A DNA stretch of 35,606 nucleotides from positions 1-35,606 of the IMG/VR virus record IMGVR_UViG_3300028654_000042; one strand, given 5' to 3'. The notes under the pieces were generated by a model. That model saw only the letters and a program-made list of their open reading frames with translations. It was not told where the DNA came from and did not search any database. Of the stretch, positions 1 to 6,811 are shown piece after piece. The DNA is from a virus. The position numbers were made by a program, and so were the translations under genes. Each line of letters opens with the position of its first letter. Position 1 is the first letter of the stretch.

Positions 1-33
1 CCGGAGCCGTTCACGCTGCGACACGGTGGTCAT
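1..33 (-). CDS. Start of a protein running off the left edge (partial)
   Basis: Only the first 11 codons are in the window (MTTVSQRERLR). The ATG overlaps the stop of the preceding 30-residue gene in an ATGA arrangement, the same translational coupling used throughout this operon, so the start is likely real. Nothing can be said about function. Confidence 0.5.
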   Translation of the reverse strand, partial: MTTVSQRERLR

Positions 34-122
34 CCGACGTGGACCCTGACGCCGATCAGGAACAGGACGGCGAGGATGACCAGCAGGCCAACCAGCCACC
101 AGATCCAGTTGGGCGCGTTCAT
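30..122 (-). CDS. 30-residue single-span membrane peptide
   Basis: This short reading frame starts MNAPNWIWW and then runs through about 17 hydrophobic residues before a short basic end (VRVHVG). Its ATG overlaps the stop of the 60-residue gene before it (ATGA) and its own stop overlaps the next start. It lies downstream of two holin-like genes, so a lysis-accessory role is possible, but that rests on position and topology only. No family recognised. Confidence 0.6.
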   Translation of the reverse strand: MNAPNWIWWLVGLLVILAVLFLIGVRVHVG

Positions 123-301
123 GCCGTCACCGACTCGGCGGTGCCCAGCGTCACCTTCAGCGGTGCCTCGTCCTCATCCGGGGCGACGATCACGGTGATC
201 TTCTTGGGGCTGTCCTGCGTCACGACGCGGACGTACTCCCCGTTGTGGACCTTCACGTCCCAGCCGTCGGGGAGCTCGACGGTGGTTACGGTTGCGCTCA
301 T
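119..301 (-). CDS. 60-residue acidic hypothetical protein
   Basis: A short beta-strand-like protein (MSATVTTVELPDGW...) with an acidic stretch APDEDEAP near residues 40-47 and no membrane span. The ATG shares its A with the TGA of the preceding gene (TGATG), supporting translation by re-initiation. I do not recognise the family. Its position among holin-like and small membrane genes suggests the late lysis/structural module, without telling a role. Confidence 0.65.
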   Translation of the reverse strand: MSATVTTVELPDGWDVKVHNGEYVRVVTQDSPKKITVIVAPDEDEAPLKVTLGTAESVTA

Positions 302-582
302 CAGCCGAGGGTGACGACGAGGGGCGTCGGCACCACGGGAACGCTGATCGTGATGTCGTCGGTGCCCTCGGTCCGGTTCACGTCTTCGCTGCCGGGGGCG
401 ACGGTGATCGTGTCGGTGGAGGCATCGGCGACGCCATCGGCGACGGAGACGAGCACGACGCCGTTCTCATCCGGCGCTGCGACCACGAGGTCGGGACCGA
501 CGGTAATGACCTCATCGGCGAACGGGTTGCGGCCATCCACGAGGATGGGGCGCGGGGTTCCGAAGACGAGCGTGTCTGCCAT
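301..582 (-). CDS. 93-residue beta-rich hypothetical protein
   Basis: Start chosen at the ATG at 582 (MADTLVFGTPRP), preceded by an AAGGGAA ribosome site; longer upstream versions would overlap the holin-like gene in another frame. The protein is rich in Val, Thr, Asp and Ala with short alternating strands (VVLVSVADGV, DTITVAPG), as in Ig-like or other small all-beta phage proteins. It has no Cys and no membrane span. Structural or accessory role is inference only. Confidence 0.6.
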   Translation of the reverse strand: MADTLVFGTPRPILVDGRNPFADEVITVGPDLVVAAPDENGVVLVSVADGVADASTDTITVAPGSEDVNRTEGTDDITISVPVVPTPLVVTLG

Positions 583-596
583 GGCGAGGTTCCCTT

Positions 597-893
597 TCAG
601 GACTTGGGTGCGTTTGGGGTCATCACCGGCGCTGCGTCGGCGGCGGGCGGGGTTGCTACGGTCGTGACGGCCGTCGGCATCCCGGCAGGAGTGGTGACGT
701 TGAGCGTGTCGCCGGGGTTCAGCGTCGGCGGCTGGTACGCGATGAGCGTGATGATCGCGGCGAGCGCGACGTTCACCGCTGCGACGATCTCGGGCGGGAC
801 TTCCGTGCCACTCGCCTTCAGGGCCAGGACGACGACGTTGAACAGCGCCGTGACGGCGCCGAGGATGAGGTTCTGCGGACGGCCGAAGATCAT
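597..893 (-). CDS. Holin-like protein with two membrane spans
   Basis: The 98-residue protein starts MIFGRPQNLIL at an ATG overlapping the previous stop (ATGA). Two hydrophobic segments are visible, about residues 8-25 (ILGAVTALFNVVVLAL) and 36-53 (IVAAVNVALAAIITLIAY), followed by a Pro/Thr/Ala-rich tail with TPPAADAAPV. Small two-span proteins with a polar tail next to another membrane protein are typical of phage holins, which let the endolysin through the membrane. No sequence motif is diagnostic, so holin is inferred from topology and place. Confidence 0.55.
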   Translation of the reverse strand: MIFGRPQNLILGAVTALFNVVVLALKASGTEVPPEIVAAVNVALAAIITLIAYQPPTLNPGDTLNVTTPAGMPTAVTTVATPPAADAAPVMTPNAPKS

Positions 894-1204
894 GCCAGCC
901 CCTGCACCGCCGTGCGGATCTGATCCTCGTCCCACGGGCAGTTGCGGACGACCTGCTGGCTGATGCCACCCATGTAGGACAGGAGGCTGGTGAACTCGAT
1001 CTTACCGGCCACCCAGTCCAGCGCGGCCTGCTTGCGCGTCTGGTCGTCGCGCTCGCCCTGCGCCTTCTCGGACGGATCGATGCCCTCGATGTCGTACCGC
1101 GCCGGGTTGACGTGGATCAGGCCGACGATGACCTTGACGAGGTATTCCTGCGGCGAGTAGCCGTAGCGGGCGGCGAACTCTGCGCAATCGAACGGTGCGG
1201 CCAT
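890..1204 (-). CDS. 104-residue hypothetical protein
   Basis: Start at the ATG at 1204, with a good GGAGGG site 4-9 bases upstream. The protein (MAAPFDCAEFAARYGYSPQEYLVKV...) is mixed alpha/beta with a negatively charged C-terminal part (CPWDEDQIRTAVQGLA) and no membrane span. It sits between a 183-residue unknown and the two-span holin-like protein in the lysis/late module. I do not recognise the family. Confidence 0.65.
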   Translation of the reverse strand: MAAPFDCAEFAARYGYSPQEYLVKVIVGLIHVNPARYDIEGIDPSEKAQGERDDQTRKQAALDWVAGKIEFTSLLSYMGGISQQVVRNCPWDEDQIRTAVQGLA

Positions 1205-1215
1205 GATGCCCTCCC

Positions 1216-1767
1216 TTAGAGGCTCTGCAGTGGCACGAACGAGACCTGAAAGTCCAGGCTCTCGATGAACGCCCACATGGAGGCTTCGGGTATCCATCGC
1301 CCGTAGCCGTTGAGGTTCTTGTCCAGCGGGTCCCAGACGCGCCAGTTGAACGTCGCCTGGCTGATGTGCGAGACGAACATGGAGTGCGTGAAGTGGTCGC
1401 TGCCCTGCTGCATCCGATCCTCCGGGGCAAGGGCATCGTACCAGCCGTCCACAATGAGGCCGCGAGCGTAGCGGAGGTGCGTCTTCACGTTCTTGCGCTG
1501 CCAGCCGTGCGGGACGACGAGCGTCAGGTGCGCGACGGCGAGGGCTTCCTGCGCAGACTGCGCAATGCTGGTGCCGCCGGTCGGCGTCGGGTGCAGCGAG
1601 GCGCGGTACACGCTGCCGTCCTCATCGATGCGGCCGTTCGTGGCAAAGGCGATGTCGCGTCCCAGTGACGTGTCGCGGCAAGTGACGATGCCACCGCCGG
1701 GAACGTGGTCATCGAGTTCGCTGTCGTTGCGCGGGAGTTTGCGGCCCATGACGGTCGGGGCGATCAC
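1216..1767 (-). CDS. 183-residue hypothetical protein of the lysis-side module
   Basis: The GTG at 1767 overlaps the previous stop (GTGA). The chain has many aromatic residues and His (HGWQRKNVKTHLRYARG; SDHFTHSMFVSHISQATFNWRVWD), with strong beta-strand character and no membrane span. I see no catalytic motif of known endolysin classes (lysozyme-like, amidase, CHAP, transglycosylase). It occupies a place where an endolysin could be expected, between an XhlA-like membrane protein and a two-span holin-like protein, so a divergent lysin or late accessory protein cannot be excluded. Confidence 0.6.
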   Translation of the reverse strand: MIAPTVMGRKLPRNDSELDDHVPGGGIVTCRDTSLGRDIAFATNGRIDEDGSVYRASLHPTPTGGTSIAQSAQEALAVAHLTLVVPHGWQRKNVKTHLRYARGLIVDGWYDALAPEDRMQQGSDHFTHSMFVSHISQATFNWRVWDPLDKNLNGYGRWIPEASMWAFIESLDFQVSFVPLQSL

Positions 1768-2138
1768 AGCGGATGCCCCGCCAGCCCCATCGCGAACTGC
1801 ACGACGAGCAGGAGCGACGCTAGGAGCGAGGCGCCCATAGCCCACTTCGCGAGCTTGATCGCGCCGACGGCCTCTCCCTTGAACTCCTTGAGGATGTTGA
1901 TGTCGGTCCGCTGTTCGTTCAGCCGGGTGATAAGGCCGCTCTGGACCTCGAGCATCCTAGACCGGCGCTCGGAGGATGAGTTCGACTCTGCTGCTAGGTG
2001 GGCAGCGACGCGGGCCTGTTCGATCAGAACGCCGCTCACGTCCGAGCCAACCTTGTCCAGCTTTCCGCGCATCTCCAGGATGATGTCCTTTGTGGTCAGC
2101 ACCGGAGAGCGGGCTTCCATGTCATCAGCCATGCTCAT
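1764..2138 (-). CDS. XhlA-like holin or anchor: coiled coil plus C-terminal membrane span
   Basis: A 124-residue protein with a long charged helical region (about residues 20-95, with the motif LITRLNEQRTDINILKEF) followed by one hydrophobic span near the C terminus (AMGASLLASLLLVVQFAMGL). This order, soluble coiled coil then a terminal span, matches XhlA-type haemolysin/holin-associated proteins. It is the first gene behind the promoter near 2.3 kb. A second ATG three codons in could also be used. The role is inferred from architecture. Confidence 0.6.
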   Translation of the reverse strand: MSMADDMEARSPVLTTKDIILEMRGKLDKVGSDVSGVLIEQARVAAHLAAESNSSSERRSRMLEVQSGLITRLNEQRTDINILKEFKGEAVGAIKLAKWAMGASLLASLLLVVQFAMGLAGHPL

Positions 2139-2255
2139 GGATGCCGCTCAACATGGGCGTTCGGCATTGGGGGTTCTCCGAGGAAATACCGGTCGTATCG
2201 GTGGCCGGCAACCGGGCGGGCACATCACATTTCGCGGCTCGCCAGTAGGGGGTTC

Positions 2256-2307
2256 GTGAACCGCCCACCGGACCGGGGCATCGATCTGACACAGGAGGGC
2301 GGTTCAC
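2256..2307 (-). promoter_or_regulatory. 11-bp inverted repeat at the start of the lysis-side transcript
   Basis: GTGAACCGCCC at 2256-2266 is the exact reverse complement of GGGCGGTTCAC at 2297-2307, with 30 bases between. The right arm coincides with the expected transcription start of the promoter at 2312-2340. It can act either as two operator half sites or as a hairpin at the 5' end of the mRNA. Which one is not decided by sequence. Confidence 0.6.
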
Positions 2308-2311
2308 GGCA

Positions 2312-2340
2312 CCATTATGCAAGCGCCGCGCGCTTGTCAA
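2312..2340 (-). promoter_or_regulatory. Sigma70-like promoter with a perfect palindrome between -35 and -10
   Basis: On the minus strand TTGACA (2340-2335) is followed after 16 bases by ATAATG (2318-2313); TAATGG after 17 is the alternative reading. The spacer carries CAAGCGC-CGC-GCGCTTG on the plus strand (2320-2336), a perfect 7-bp inverted repeat with a 3-base centre, as expected for a repressor operator. It reads into the XhlA-like gene about 170 bases away. Confidence 0.7.
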
Positions 2341-2344
2341 GAGG

Positions 2345-2569
2345 CTACTCGACGTGCAGCCAGTCGTGGCCCTCGGCGCGCGCCGCCGCCATCCGGTGGT
2401 CGTGGAAGGCCACCTTCAGCGCCTCGTCGCGGATCAGGCGGCTCTCGTCGTCGGGCGCCGTCATCATGGCGCCGCAGGAACAGCGTACCGTGCGGCCGGC
2501 GAAGTTGATCGAGCGGACGCGATGGCCGGGCAGGTGGTAGGGGTTGTGGTTGCGCTTGGGCTCCGTCAC
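2345..2569 (-). CDS. 74-residue protein with a Cys/His metal-site motif
   Basis: GTG start at 2569 overlaps the stop of the HTH gene (GTGA). The protein contains CSCGA near residue 29 and a later HDHR plus H in HDWLHVE, which is a plausible CxC...H..H metal site; the rest is basic then helical. It is the last gene of the early block before the lysis-side promoter. I do not recognise a named family; a DNA-binding or adaptor role would be guesswork. Confidence 0.6.
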   Translation of the reverse strand: MTEPKRNHNPYHLPGHRVRSINFAGRTVRCSCGAMMTAPDDESRLIRDEALKVAFHDHRMAAARAEGHDWLHVE

Positions 2570-2868
2570 GCCGTCTCCACCCTCCCGAGGATCGAGCGGA
2601 AGCCGCCGTGCTGCCCGCGGTGCCCACGCGGACGGGAGCAGGAGCCGCGCCATCCGCAGGGCGCCGGGCCGTCGCCGGGCAGCGTCACCCAGCCGAGCGC
2701 CGTCGCTGCCTCCATCGCACCGCCCACGCCGATCCGGGCGTACATCTCGGTGAGGTGCCGCTTGACGCTTGCCACGCTCACGCCGAGCACGTGCGCCGCT
2801 TCCTTCAGGCTCCCCGCCTGGACGTAGGCGCGGAAGGCGACGAGCTGGGCCGGCGTGGGGTCGGTCAT
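2566..2868 (-). CDS. LuxR/GerE-type helix-turn-helix with C-terminal C-x5-C-x5-H-x3-H site
   Basis: A 100-residue protein. Residues about 10-50 form a GerE-like four-helix DNA-binding region (LKEAAHVLGVSVASVKRHLTEM), the type used by LuxR-family and sigma-region-4 proteins. The C terminus has CGWRGSCSRPRGHRGQH, exactly C-x5-C-x5-H-x3-H, a likely zinc site. It is a clear paralogue of the protein at 23951-24262, which has the same spacing. Probably a small transcription regulator; its target may be the palindromic promoter next door, which is inference. Confidence 0.75.
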   Translation of the reverse strand: MTDPTPAQLVAFRAYVQAGSLKEAAHVLGVSVASVKRHLTEMYARIGVGGAMEAATALGWVTLPGDGPAPCGWRGSCSRPRGHRGQHGGFRSILGRVETA

Positions 2869-3188
2869 GGCTTGGCGATGATCTCGAGGACGGCGGCGCG
2901 CTGAAGCGAGTAGCAGGTGCGCTCGCCGGCGGCATCGCGCTCACATCCCAGCCCTTCATGGTCGTGGCAGTCGTCAGGCAGCCCCCTCACGGCCTCCGCG
3001 ATCTCGGCGTTACGGGCGGTGACGGCCTTCGTGATCTGGTCCCATGTCGCGGTGTGAACGGTGGGCGTGTAGAACCCGTAGGCATCGGGCTGGCCCCAAT
3101 CGACGGCCTCGACCCCCAACTGCTCGAATAGCACGTCGGAGAGCCAGACCTTGTATTGCGCCGCTCGCTCAACTCGCTCGGTCGTCAT
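2865..3188 (-). CDS. 107-residue hypothetical protein
   Basis: ATG at 3188 overlaps the previous stop (ATGA). The N-terminal half is helical and acidic; the C-terminal part has three Cys and two His (CHDHEGLGC, then TCYSLQRA) followed by AAVLEIIAKP, an ending often seen in short phage early proteins. A small metal site is possible. Family not recognised. Confidence 0.65.
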   Translation of the reverse strand: MTTERVERAAQYKVWLSDVLFEQLGVEAVDWGQPDAYGFYTPTVHTATWDQITKAVTARNAEIAEAVRGLPDDCHDHEGLGCERDAAGERTCYSLQRAAVLEIIAKP

Positions 3189-3631
3189 GCGAGGTCCGCC
3201 AGTTCGTCTGCGGTGTAGCGCGGCTCGCTCGGGGCGAGGGCGGCGCGGGCCGTGTCATGTGACAGGCAGAAGCACGGGTCTACCGACTCAAGGGGATGCC
3301 CCTCCGCGATCTCGGCCAGCGCCGCCCGCAGCCGGGCCTCCTCCGCGTCGGCGCGCTTCGTGCTCCCGGTCCAGTCGGCGGTCGCCACGACGCCTCCGGT
3401 CACGGAGACTTCTTGCCCGACGTAGATGAAGCGCCAGCCGTCGAGTGCGGCGAGGGCAGAGATGGCGATGACCTCGGCTGTCCCGTCCATCCATCGCTCG
3501 CGGCTCTGTTCCGGCCAGACTTTCGTCGCGAGCGCGTGGCGGATCGCTGCCGTCAGCACGGCCTCGGGAGTGTCGTGGGTGGGCTCAGCGAGTCGGAAGG
3601 CTCCGAACTCCCAGCCGTCCTTGGTCACCAT
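3185..3631 (-). CDS. 148-residue hypothetical early protein
   Basis: Starts MVTKDGWEFG at 3631 and overlaps the RlpA-like gene by 7 bases. It has a helical Ala-rich body and a C-terminal CFCLSHDTARAAL segment resembling the short Cys-containing ends of phage early proteins. There is no membrane span and no enzyme motif that I can name. Confidence 0.65.
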   Translation of the reverse strand: MVTKDGWEFGAFRLAEPTHDTPEAVLTAAIRHALATKVWPEQSRERWMDGTAEVIAISALAALDGWRFIYVGQEVSVTGGVVATADWTGSTKRADAEEARLRAALAEIAEGHPLESVDPCFCLSHDTARAALAPSEPRYTADELADLA

Positions 3632-4179
3632 GAAATCGTCACCTCCTGAAGTCCCTGCGAGAGCGGCGCGAGCCGCGCGAAGTCGGAGCGGTCAAGATCG
3701 ATGAGCCGCGAGCCGTAGCACTGGCACCAGTCGCCCAACTGCGTGCGAACTGAGACACCGTTGGCCGTGACAGTCACCACAGTTCCGCGCCAGCCAGAGC
3801 CAAGCGCAGCCCTCAGCGCGGGGCCTGCGGCGGCTTGGCCGGGGAAGTAGGCATACCAACTCGCGAGTCCCGCCACTTGAGCGGTACCCACGTCACCCAC
3901 TTGCCGACCCAACCGCAATCCCAGCATCGGCGTCGGTACCACTTCGGGTCGCTGTCGGGGCGCCACTCTTGCTGTTGGAAGCGGGTCGCGCCGCACTTCG
4001 GGCACGACGGTTGCTGTTGCACTGCGCACCTCCGTAAACGCCCCCTGCGGCAACGCCGAGTCGTGCCAGGCCTCGACGCCGACCGTCTGCGCCGCCATGA
4101 TCAGCCCCGCCGCCACGATGAGCGCGGCCCACAGGATGCCGGCGAAGAGGAGGCCGTAGGACCAGGCGCGGGGAGTCAT
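3625..4179 (-). CDS. Membrane-anchored RlpA-like double-psi beta-barrel protein
   Basis: The 184-residue protein starts MTPRAWSYG at an ATGA overlap. Residues about 8-30 are a membrane or signal segment (LLFAGILWAALIVAAGL). A linker follows to about residue 100, then a C-terminal domain with ASWYAYFPGQ, VVTVTANG, LGDWCQCYGSRLIDLD and FARLAPLSQG, the pattern of RlpA/3D-type double-psi barrels, which act on or bind peptidoglycan outside the cell. The catalytic Asp is plausibly in the GDWCQC or LIDLD strand. In a phage it could help wall passage, lysis or superinfection control. The linker is overprinted by another gene (3813-4022). Confidence 0.7.
   Translation of the reverse strand: MTPRAWSYGLLFAGILWAALIVAAGLIMAAQTVGVEAWHDSALPQGAFTEVRSATATVVPEVRRDPLPTARVAPRQRPEVVPTPMLGLRLGRQVGDVGTAQVAGLASWYAYFPGQAAAGPALRAALGSGWRGTVVTVTANGVSVRTQLGDWCQCYGSRLIDLDRSDFARLAPLSQGLQEVTISW
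3813..4022 (-). CDS. Zinc-ribbon protein overprinted inside the RlpA-like gene
   Basis: In another frame of the same strand a 69-residue protein starts with GTG at 4022, behind a strong GGAGGT site 6 bases upstream. It contains CPKCG at residues 7-11 and CWDCGW at about residues 33-38, a two-knuckle zinc ribbon with 21 residues between the pairs, plus many Trp and Lys. Its extent matches the low-complexity linker of the RlpA-like protein. The motif quality and ribosome site make this a real gene in my judgement, an out-of-frame overlap of 210 bases. Function unknown; zinc ribbons of this kind often bind nucleic acid. Confidence 0.65.
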   Translation of the reverse strand: MQQQPSCPKCGATRFQQQEWRPDSDPKWYRRRCWDCGWVGKWVTWVPLKWRDSRVGMPTSPAKPPQAPR

Positions 4180-4745
4180 GCCCGCATCTCCGGCCGGACA
4201 AACTTCCAACCGGCGGCGCTATAGACGTCCGTCTCCTCCGGCGTCGGGATGACCTCGCAGACGTAGGAGCCACACCCAAGCGAGCCGCGGTGGAGTTGCC
4301 CCCCGGAGACGTGAAGGTCGCGGCGGCGGAGGTCCGTGACGAACCGATGCGAGTAGTCCGCTGGCCCGGTGCGAATGAGGTAGATCAGGCCGAACGTATC
4401 GGCCGTCGCTGAGAACAGGTCAAGCTGGAGTCCGGAGGTCGGCTCGATCAGCTTGGAATACCGATCGCCACGCTTCGGGTCGGTCGGGTGATTGGCGAGG
4501 ATGCCGTCAGCGATCAGAGCGTCAATGCGCGCGCTCAGCAGGTTGGCCTCGCGGCTCTCCCACATGCCCTCGGGCACCGTCTCGATCAGAGGCACCGCCA
4601 CGATCTCGATGTCGCCCACGTCGGCCCGGCCACGCCGAACGCTCCCGGCGATCTCGATGCGCGTGGTGGCAGGCGAAAGCCGCCAGAGGATGCCGAGGGC
4701 GATCGAGCGGGCACCGGCCAACGGAACGCGAGCGCCAGCGCTCAC
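4176..4745 (-). CDS. PolX-type nucleotidyltransferase
   Basis: A 189-residue protein with the DNA polymerase beta superfamily signature: GSVRRG at residues 34-39, then GDIEIV at 44-49 (two metal-binding acidics D45 and E47), and the third acidic strand QLDLF with D109, followed by YLIRTGPADYSHRF, similar to the TGS..HN region of PolX enzymes. The family transfers nucleotides to DNA ends in gap repair or end joining. The protein is far shorter than full PolX enzymes and lacks the HhH-containing N-terminal 8-kDa and fingers regions, so it is a minimal palm. E in place of the second Asp is notable but tolerated in the superfamily. Confidence 0.75.
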   Translation of the reverse strand: MSAGARVPLAGARSIALGILWRLSPATTRIEIAGSVRRGRADVGDIEIVAVPLIETVPEGMWESREANLLSARIDALIADGILANHPTDPKRGDRYSKLIEPTSGLQLDLFSATADTFGLIYLIRTGPADYSHRFVTDLRRRDLHVSGGQLHRGSLGCGSYVCEVIPTPEETDVYSAAGWKFVRPEMRA

Positions 4746-5335
4746 GCCACACCTCGCAGATCGCGGAAGGCCGCGACGGGGAGCTCGAGGACGTAGGCGC
4801 GGCCGACGTGGACGACGGCGCCGTCGGGCGGCGTCCAGCCGTGCTCACCGATAAACTCCAAAAGAAGGACATAAACGCGGCCCGAGGCGACACGCTGGCC
4901 CGTCCCGACCCAGTACAGCGCGCGCAGCGCCGGCCCCGCATCGATGTACTCGATGAGGCCGACGATGGCGTTGACGCTCGGGCGCTGCGCCAGGCGCTTG
5001 CTCTGGATGCGGGCGCCGCAGGCTTCCACGTCCCACGGTTCCTTCAAAGCTTCCACGTTCCGGCCACCGAGGTAGGCGGCGAGGTCGTGGGAGGTGCGGT
5101 TGCCGCGCTGCCTGTTTCCACGATTGCGGCGCTGCACCACGGGGTTGCGGACGGCGCCGCAGGACATGCAGAAGGGCTCGGTCGAGAATGGCGTTCCGTC
5201 CGCCCTGGACCGGGCCACGTTGTCCGAGACCCAGACGTGGCGCCGGCACTTGCGCCGCGTCGTGACGTTGACGGTTGCGGGGGAGTCGGGGTTGTCCCAG
5301 ACGCGTTCGAGCAGTTCGGCGTCGGACATGCTCAT
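4742..5335 (-). CDS. Putative PD-(D/E)xK-like nuclease with N-terminal Cys motif
   Basis: A 197-residue protein. The N-terminal part has CRRHVW and CMSCGA, a possible zinc knuckle at about residues 30-60. A basic segment RNRGNRQRGNR leads into HDLAAYLGGRNVEA and WDVEACGARIQSKR, which looks like the D...(I/V)QxK core of phage Holliday-junction or HNH-unrelated PD-(D/E)xK nucleases. Position next to a PolX-like gene fits DNA repair or recombination. Start may be the first or the second Met (MSMSD). The nuclease call is inference from the core motif. Confidence 0.5.
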   Translation of the reverse strand: MSMSDAELLERVWDNPDSPATVNVTTRRKCRRHVWVSDNVARSRADGTPFSTEPFCMSCGAVRNPVVQRRNRGNRQRGNRTSHDLAAYLGGRNVEALKEPWDVEACGARIQSKRLAQRPSVNAIVGLIEYIDAGPALRALYWVGTGQRVASGRVYVLLLEFIGEHGWTPPDGAVVHVGRAYVLELPVAAFRDLRGVA

Positions 5336-5697
5336 CGGTCGAGGTCCCCGAGATCGTCCCGCAGCATGTTCATCGCCACGAGGAACGGGACGTTGCTCTC
5401 GAAGCTGTTGAAAGCTTCCACGGCCGCCTTCGCCGCCAGCGCCACGCGGACCAGCGCGAGCACCACGTCCGGCGAGGCAGCGGCGATGTAGGCGGCGTCG
5501 GCGTCTTTCAGGAGGCCGGACGGGTCGTCAAAGACGTAGAGCTGTTCGATACGGACGATGATCCGGCTCGTGGTGCGGAAGGTATTTGTCCGCTTTCGCA
5601 GATCGCCGATGGTTCCCGTGTCGTACTGCTTCCAATCCCACGGTCCCGGCGTAGCCTCCGAGGCCAGCTTGGCGAGGGCTGCGAGGTCTACGGTCAC
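5332..5697 (-). CDS. Ead/Ea22-like phage early protein
   Basis: GTG at 5697 overlaps the previous stop. The sequence begins LAALAKLASEATPGPW and contains DADAAYIAAASPDVVLALV, the two hallmark segments of Ead/Ea22-like proteins common in early regions of lambdoid and other phages. Their function is not established. 121 residues here; the family is variable in length. Confidence 0.7.
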   Translation of the reverse strand: MTVDLAALAKLASEATPGPWDWKQYDTGTIGDLRKRTNTFRTTSRIIVRIEQLYVFDDPSGLLKDADAAYIAAASPDVVLALVRVALAAKAAVEAFNSFESNVPFLVAMNMLRDDLGDLDR

Positions 5698-5912
5698 AGG
5701 ATGCAGTCCTTCGAAATCCACTCTGGGTGCAGCGAGTCGGAACTGACGTTCACGAGCCCCCGTTGACGAAAGCGCCGGCGCATCATCTTGATGAGGTGAG
5801 AGCGTCCCGTCATGCGTCGCTCGATCTCTCCGAGTAGGTCCCGGTCGGCGCTGTTGGCCCTCAGCATGTCCACCTCGGCCTGGAATAGCGCGTGCTCGGT
5901 CTCCCACTTCAT
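5694..5912 (-). CDS. 72-residue charged helical hypothetical protein
   Basis: ATGA overlap with the preceding replication-type gene. The protein is helical and highly charged (MKWETEHALFQAEVDMLRAN; GEIERRMTGRSHLIKMMRRR), with a basic middle that could contact nucleic acid. No family recognised. Confidence 0.6.
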   Translation of the reverse strand: MKWETEHALFQAEVDMLRANSADRDLLGEIERRMTGRSHLIKMMRRRFRQRGLVNVSSDSLHPEWISKDCIL

Positions 5913-6727
5913 GGCTTCTTGCCTCCCGGCTTCGGTACGGGGTGAAAGCCCATCGAGGAACGGATACCCTCGAGGATGGCGCCCACCTTCTGCGGGTCCG
6001 GCGTTGCCACCACTTCCGCGAGACCAAGCGGACGGTGCCCCTCGACCACCTTCTCACGTTCCGCCTCGAGCTCGGCCATCTCAGCGTGACGGGCGGCCAT
6101 CTTCAGCGTGCCCTCTGCCCGGCTCATGAGCTTGTCGCGGCCATCGAGGAGTGCCACGCCGATGGCCTTGGCCGCTTCCTCCCGGCCGTATTGCTCCGCG
6201 ATGCGGTCGCCCCATTGAAGGACGGCGGTGGACGGGTTGCCACCGTAGGCCCCGAACAGCGCCTCGCCCACCGGGTCATCCTCGCGCGCGCACGCGACGA
6301 GAGAAGCGACGGAAGAGAGGGGAACAGAGGTGAGGGGAGGGGAGGGCTGGAGGCGGTGGTCCAGCGGTTCCAGCGCGCTGGCAAACGTACCAGCGGGAGT
6401 GCGCTTCGCTGAGGCTGCGCGAGCACGTCCGGCCTCTACTTGCTGCGGCGCCATAGCGGCCCATGCCTTGAACGGTCCGGCCTTGAAGCCTGTCTCACAA
6501 ATGAGTCCAACCGCCAAGAGGTCGGGCACGAAACTGGAGTTGGTTTCGGCGGCCACGTCGAGCTCAGGGATACCGTTCCTTCGGGCTGCCGCCAGCGCCA
6601 CGAAGAACGCTCCAACCGCGCTGTTGAAGTCGTCCTCGCTCGGGAGTCTCCGGTACAGCGCCCGGAACTTGGAGTCCGCCATGAAAGCGGCATCCCCAAG
6701 GAAGAAGGCTACGGGTGTAGTTCTCAT
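5909..6727 (-). CDS. Replication-initiator-like protein
   Basis: Start chosen at ATG 6727 (MRTTPVAFFLG), which has a GAGGG site upstream; a longer frame to 6784 has no such site. The first 90 residues (DSKFRALYRRLPSEDDFNSAVGAFFVALAAA) resemble the winged-helix N-terminal domain of phage replisome-organiser/replication proteins, followed by a low-complexity linker and a C-terminal helical domain (GDRIAEQYGREEAAKAIGVAL). 272 residues in all. Placed in the DNA-metabolism block. The assignment is by general resemblance and gene context. Confidence 0.5.
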   Translation of the reverse strand: MRTTPVAFFLGDAAFMADSKFRALYRRLPSEDDFNSAVGAFFVALAAARRNGIPELDVAAETNSSFVPDLLAVGLICETGFKAGPFKAWAAMAPQQVEAGRARAASAKRTPAGTFASALEPLDHRLQPSPPLTSVPLSSVASLVACAREDDPVGEALFGAYGGNPSTAVLQWGDRIAEQYGREEAAKAIGVALLDGRDKLMSRAEGTLKMAARHAEMAELEAEREKVVEGHRPLGLAEVVATPDPQKVGAILEGIRSSMGFHPVPKPGGKKP

Positions 6728-6811
6728 GCAACCCTCAGGTTTCGGCAGCGGGGCGGAGTGGAGGGTTGCGACCGACACCCTCACCCCGCTGCTTCCCCGT
6801 ATTTTCGCAGA

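Noticed and set aside
2125-2340. 71-codon minus-strand frame behind the 2.3-kb promoter
   Set aside because: Spans the promoter and the inverted repeat, no ribosome site, odd composition; treated as leader.
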